Source: Lysobacterales bacterium
GTDB lineage: Bacteria; Pseudomonadota; Gammaproteobacteria; Xanthomonadales; SZUA-36
Length of the DNA stretch: 16,094 nucleotides
Assembly: GCA_009692275.1 (NCBI GenBank)
Contig: SHZL01000028.1
Coordinates: forward strand, 1 to 16,094
Reading direction: 5' to 3'
Both the position numbers and the translations under genes were made by a program. Below are positions 13,370-16,094 of the stretch, one piece after another. Each line of letters starts with the position of its first letter. Position 1 is the first letter of the stretch. The notes beneath the pieces were generated by a model. It made no database searches and had not been told where the DNA came from. It saw only the letters and a program-made list of their open reading frames with translations.

Positions 13370-13398
13370 ACTATAATTTGGGCAGTGGGTAGCGTCAA
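13370..13398 (-). promoter_or_regulatory. Promoter of the zapB-like/zapA operon
   Basis: On the minus strand TTGACG (13398-13393) and TATAGT (13375-13370) are separated by 17 bases, a near-consensus sigma70 promoter. With a start point six to eight bases after the -10 element, transcription would begin at most about two bases before the ATG at 13361. This implies a leaderless transcript. Confidence 0.75.
13372..13377 (+). promoter_or_regulatory. Possible -10 element for the ygfB-pepP-ubiH operon
   Basis: A perfect TATAAT on the plus strand overlaps the divergent minus-strand -10 element. No good -35 is found at 16-18 bases; the nearest candidate, TTGTGT at 13352, is 14 bases away. If used, it would leave a leader of about 150 nucleotides before ygfB. 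Confidence 0.35.
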
Positions 13399-13533
13399 TC
13401 ATCGGGAGCAGGTGGAAACACCCGGAGGCTGTGGCGTCCAGGCAGTGATGCTAACATCCCAGCCTGCAAGACTTACTGGAAAGACTGCACCGCAGCCACG
13501 CAATGACCACTACACCCTGAACGGAGTCTGTTG

Positions 13534-14121
13534 ATGTCGATCGACCGCTTGCCTGATTTTCGCCACGCACTGCTGATGAGTCACGGCAGCCTGGATGCTG
13601 CTGAACTGGCTGAATGCCACGGGATCCTGTGCGGCATGCTGTGCGGAGAAAACGGCAACACTGCAGATCAATTCCTCGCGCACCTGGCCAGCCTGCAATT
13701 TGCCGTGGAAACTGGCTCTGCCTTGCACGAGACCATGGTCGAAGCGTTCGAAAGCACCGTGCAACTGCTCGCGGACGAGGAATTGCAGTTCAATCTCTGG
13801 CTGCCTGATGATGAAGAACCACTGGGCGAGCGCACCGATTCACTGGCCCACTGGTGCACGGGTTTCCTGGCCGGCCTGGGCCTCGGGGGACCCCTGCCGA
13901 CCCTGCCGGCGGAAGCACTGGAAGCACTGCAGGATGTGCGGCAAATTGCCATGGCGGGTTTTTTGGGCCAGGCTGATGACGCCGCCGGGAATGCAGCCAA
14001 TGTCGCTGAGAGGGAAGTTAACGAAACGGCCTTTTTCGAGATTGTTGAGTACGTGCGCGTGGTTACGCTTATGCTGCGGGAAGAATTGCGTGGGCCGGGC
14101 GTGGATGACCCGATTCACTGA
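13534..14121 (+). CDS. ygfB: YgfB/YecA family protein (UPF0149)
   Basis: The 195-residue product matches the UPF0149 family: ELAECHGILCGMLCGE near residue 30, a central LWLPDDEEPLGER segment, and LAHWCTGFLAGLG near residue 105. The family is all-helical and cytoplasmic. In Pseudomonas aeruginosa YgfB is reported to affect expression of ampDh3 and beta-lactam resistance; whether that holds here is unknown. A TTG at 13531 is in frame, but GGAG at 13523-13526 suits the ATG at 13534 (seven-base spacing). It heads the conserved ygfB-pepP-ubiH operon. Confidence 0.93.
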   Translation: MSIDRLPDFRHALLMSHGSLDAAELAECHGILCGMLCGENGNTADQFLAHLASLQFAVETGSALHETMVEAFESTVQLLADEELQFNLWLPDDEEPLGERTDSLAHWCTGFLAGLGLGGPLPTLPAEALEALQDVRQIAMAGFLGQADDAAGNAANVAEREVNETAFFEIVEYVRVVTLMLREELRGPGVDDPIH

Positions 14122-14138
14122 CGGGGTTGGAGAGCCTG

Positions 14139-15446
14139 ATGATAAAACAAAAAGAATATGCCAAGCGGCGCATGCAACTGATGCGCATGGCTGGTGAAGA
14201 TTCCATCATTATTGTTTGCGCTGCGCCGGAGCGGATCCGCAACAACGATGTGCACTACCCGTATCGCCAGGACAGCGATTTCCTCTATCTCACTGGCTTT
14301 CGCGAACCCGAGGCGCTGCTGGTGATGATTCCCGACAAAGAGGGTGGGCAAAGCATCCTGTTTTGCCGTGATCGCGACCCGGAGCGGGAAATGTGGGATG
14401 GCCCCATGGCGGGTTTGCGGGGAGCGGTCTCTGAAATAGGCATGGACGAAGCGTTTGCGCGCGAGGAAATTAGTCGTCGCTTGCCGCCAATGCTGCATGA
14501 TCGTGAGCGGATTTATTACGATCTTGGCAGTAACCCCGTGTTTGATCAGCGCCTGATTGGCTGGCTGAATGAATTTCGGGAGAAGCCGCGCAGAACGTTT
14601 CATGCGCCCGAAGAAATTCATGCACTGGATCACATGCTGCATGACCTCAGGCTGTACAAGAGCCGTGCCGAGCTGACGGTCATGAAACGCTCGGCCCAGG
14701 TCGCTGTTACAGCGCACGAGAGGGCCATGCAGGTATGCCAGCCCGGCATGAACGAATCGGAAATCCATGCTGAACTCCTGCACACCTTTACCCGCAATCA
14801 TTGCGTGCCGTCCTACCAGGCCATTGTGGGCGGTGGCGCCAACGCCTGCATTTTGCACTACATCGCCAACAATGCGGAGCTGCGTGACGGGGACTTGCTG
14901 CTGATCGACGCCGGTGCCGAATACGACGGCTACGCATCCGATATCACCCGCACGTTCCCCGTTAGCGGCAAGTATTCCCCTGAGCAACGCGACTTGTATG
15001 ACGTGGTGCTGGCAGCCCAGTTGGCTGCGATAGAGAAGGCCCGTCCCGGCGTGCCCTGGCAGCGGGTGCACGATGAGGCAGTACATGTCGCCACGCAAGG
15101 CATGATCGACCTCGGCATACTCAAGCTCAGTCTCGAGCAGGAGTTGGAGCAGGAGGGCTACAAACATTTCTATGTGCACAACACCGGCCATTGGCTGGGT
15201 TTGGATGTGCACGACGTGGGCGAGTACCAGATTGACGGGGAGTCACGCGAACTGGAACCGGGCATGGTGATGACCGTGGAACCGGGTATCTACATCCCGC
15301 CCAACGACACCAGTGTGCGCAAGTGTTTCCGCGGCGTTGGCATCCGCATTGAGGACGATATCGTCATCACGAAGAACGCGCCTTTGGTCCTGACCGGTGG
15401 ATTGGTGAAAACGGCTGATGACATTGAGGCCTTGATGGCCGGATGA
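14139..15446 (+). CDS. pepP: Xaa-Pro aminopeptidase P
   Basis: PepP removes N-terminal residues that precede proline, in the cytoplasm, using a dinuclear metal centre. All five expected ligands of the pita-bread fold are present in the 435-residue frame: Asp257 and Asp268 (IDAGAEYDGYASDITRTFP), His351 (TGHWLGLDVH), Glu381 (VEPGIY) and Glu405 (RIEDD), nearly the E. coli numbering. The N-terminal domain has DFLYLTGFREPEA. The ATG at 14139 with GGAG six bases upstream is preferred over TTG 14127. The stop overlaps the ubiH start as ATGA. Confidence 0.96.
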   Translation: MIKQKEYAKRRMQLMRMAGEDSIIIVCAAPERIRNNDVHYPYRQDSDFLYLTGFREPEALLVMIPDKEGGQSILFCRDRDPEREMWDGPMAGLRGAVSEIGMDEAFAREEISRRLPPMLHDRERIYYDLGSNPVFDQRLIGWLNEFREKPRRTFHAPEEIHALDHMLHDLRLYKSRAELTVMKRSAQVAVTAHERAMQVCQPGMNESEIHAELLHTFTRNHCVPSYQAIVGGGANACILHYIANNAELRDGDLLLIDAGAEYDGYASDITRTFPVSGKYSPEQRDLYDVVLAAQLAAIEKARPGVPWQRVHDEAVHVATQGMIDLGILKLSLEQELEQEGYKHFYVHNTGHWLGLDVHDVGEYQIDGESRELEPGMVMTVEPGIYIPPNDTSVRKCFRGVGIRIEDDIVITKNAPLVLTGGLVKTADDIEALMAG

Positions 15447-16094
15447 GCCAACCAGCACTCAGCGCGGGGGCGGAAATACTTTCTGCCCGTTACGATGTTG
15501 CCATCATCGGCGGAGGCCTGGTCGGCGCCAGCCTGGCATGTGCGCTGGCCCCTCTGGGCTTACGCATTGCCTTGCTGGAAGCGGTGGCTCCCCGTGCCCA
15601 AACCCAACCCCAGACCCAACCCAGTTACGATGACCGCACGCTGGCGCTCAGCGCCAGTTCATGCCGGATCCTGCAGGGACTAGGGGCATGGCCTGCCTTG
15701 CAGCACAATGCGACAGCCATCCGGGAAATCCATGTGAGCGAACAGGACCGGCCGGGCCGGGTGGTACTGCGCCCGGAAGAGCTCGGCCTGGATCAGTTTG
15801 GCCACGTAATAGAAGCCCGTGAATTCGGCCTGGCCATGATGGATTTGCTGGCGCGTCAGAAAGCCGTTGACCTGGTCTGCCCCGCCACGGTTACGGGCAT
15901 CGACATCCAGGCCGGGGCAGCGCAGGTGTCTTTTACCGGGGTTGGCGGCGAACAAGGGCTGCAAGCCGGGTTGCTGGTGGGCGCAGATGGTGCGGAGTCG
16001 GTAGTACGTGATGCTTTGGGCATTGCCGTCGAACGCCATGACTATGGCCAGACTGCCATCATCTGCAATATCACGCCGCAAGCCGCACACAACG
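15443..16094 (+). CDS. ubiH: 2-octaprenyl-6-methoxyphenol hydroxylase UbiH (3'-truncated by window edge)
   Basis: This FAD monooxygenase hydroxylates the ubiquinone ring precursor. The frame opens with ATG overlapping the pepP stop by four bases and runs off the window, showing 217 of roughly 400 residues. Motifs are the FAD-binding YDVAIIGGGLVGAS (glycines 23-28), DDRTLALS, the UbiH-like GLDQFGHVIEAREFG and the GADGAES segment. A QTQPQTQP direct repeat just before DDRTLALS is a short low-complexity insertion. The order ygfB-pepP-ubiH is as in E. coli, where ubiI follows. With coq7, two ubiquinone-synthesis genes lie in this window. Confidence 0.95.
   Translation, partial: MSQPALSAGAEILSARYDVAIIGGGLVGASLACALAPLGLRIALLEAVAPRAQTQPQTQPSYDDRTLALSASSCRILQGLGAWPALQHNATAIREIHVSEQDRPGRVVLRPEELGLDQFGHVIEAREFGLAMMDLLARQKAVDLVCPATVTGIDIQAGAAQVSFTGVGGEQGLQAGLLVGADGAESVVRDALGIAVERHDYGQTAIICNITPQAAHN

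Noticed and set aside
13378..13533. Riboswitch or structured leader upstream of ygfB (GGTG-GAAA-CACC hairpin at 13411-13422)
   Set aside because: Only short stems were found and no known riboswitch core matches; the operon's promoter is itself uncertain.
14115..15212. Long minus-strand open frame (365 codons) opposite pepP
   Set aside because: It is antisense to a complete PepP with all five metal ligands; no family features or start signals are visible.

Overview
The window is a stretch of gammaproteobacterial chromosome with moderately high GC. Three gene blocks support this: ygfB-pepP-ubiH facing zapA-6S RNA-fthC-rpiA; the rplM-rpsI pair preceded by a thioredoxin-like ferredoxin gene; and trpD-trpC followed by a Coq7-type hydroxylase. 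A COQ7-type enzyme instead of UbiF points to a Pseudomonas- or Cellvibrio-like lineage rather than an enteric one. I cannot name a genus.

Layout. 1-1530: end of a trp operon (trpD, cut by the window edge, overlapping trpC). 1548-2309: an unrecognised exported protein. 2306-2953 (minus): coq7. 3038-3417: a possible 20-codon leader ORF and a [2Fe-2S] ferredoxin. 3462-4394: promoter, structured leader, rplM and rpsI. 4568-4686: tRNA-Gln(CUG) whose 3' end lies inside the arm of a 23-bp perfect palindrome that is a bidirectional terminator. 4694-5101 (minus): a secreted Cys-rich-repeat protein. 5265-6200: an HSL-type alpha/beta hydrolase. 6180-6573 (minus): a frameshifted sirB-like gene. 6628-8607: an iron module with a near-ideal Fur box, a copper-ligand-free cupredoxin and an FTR1 permease. 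8649-9421: the 3' ends of an NsrR-like regulator and a porin, abutting at what looks like a deletion scar. 9487-10731: a lipoprotein with a TlpA-like thioredoxin domain. 10743-13361 (minus): rpiA, an EVE-domain gene, fthC, 6S RNA, zapA and a ZapB-like coiled-coil gene. 13534-16094: ygfB, pepP and the start of ubiH.

Most of the window is housekeeping: tryptophan, ubiquinone (coq7, ubiH), ribosome, folate, pentose phosphate, Z-ring and 6S RNA. The unusual part is 6.2-9.5 kb. There the FTR1 permease reads in frame into a second segment that looks like a complete secreted or outer-membrane beta protein with its own signal peptide. The same stretch holds a frameshifted sirB and two truncated genes, so it is evolving quickly. 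Smaller oddities are 6S RNA running into the fthC start codon, a six-copy 15-bp repeat in front of the EVE domain, a likely leaderless zapB-like gene, and a terminator hairpin directly against the start codon of the thioredoxin lipoprotein.
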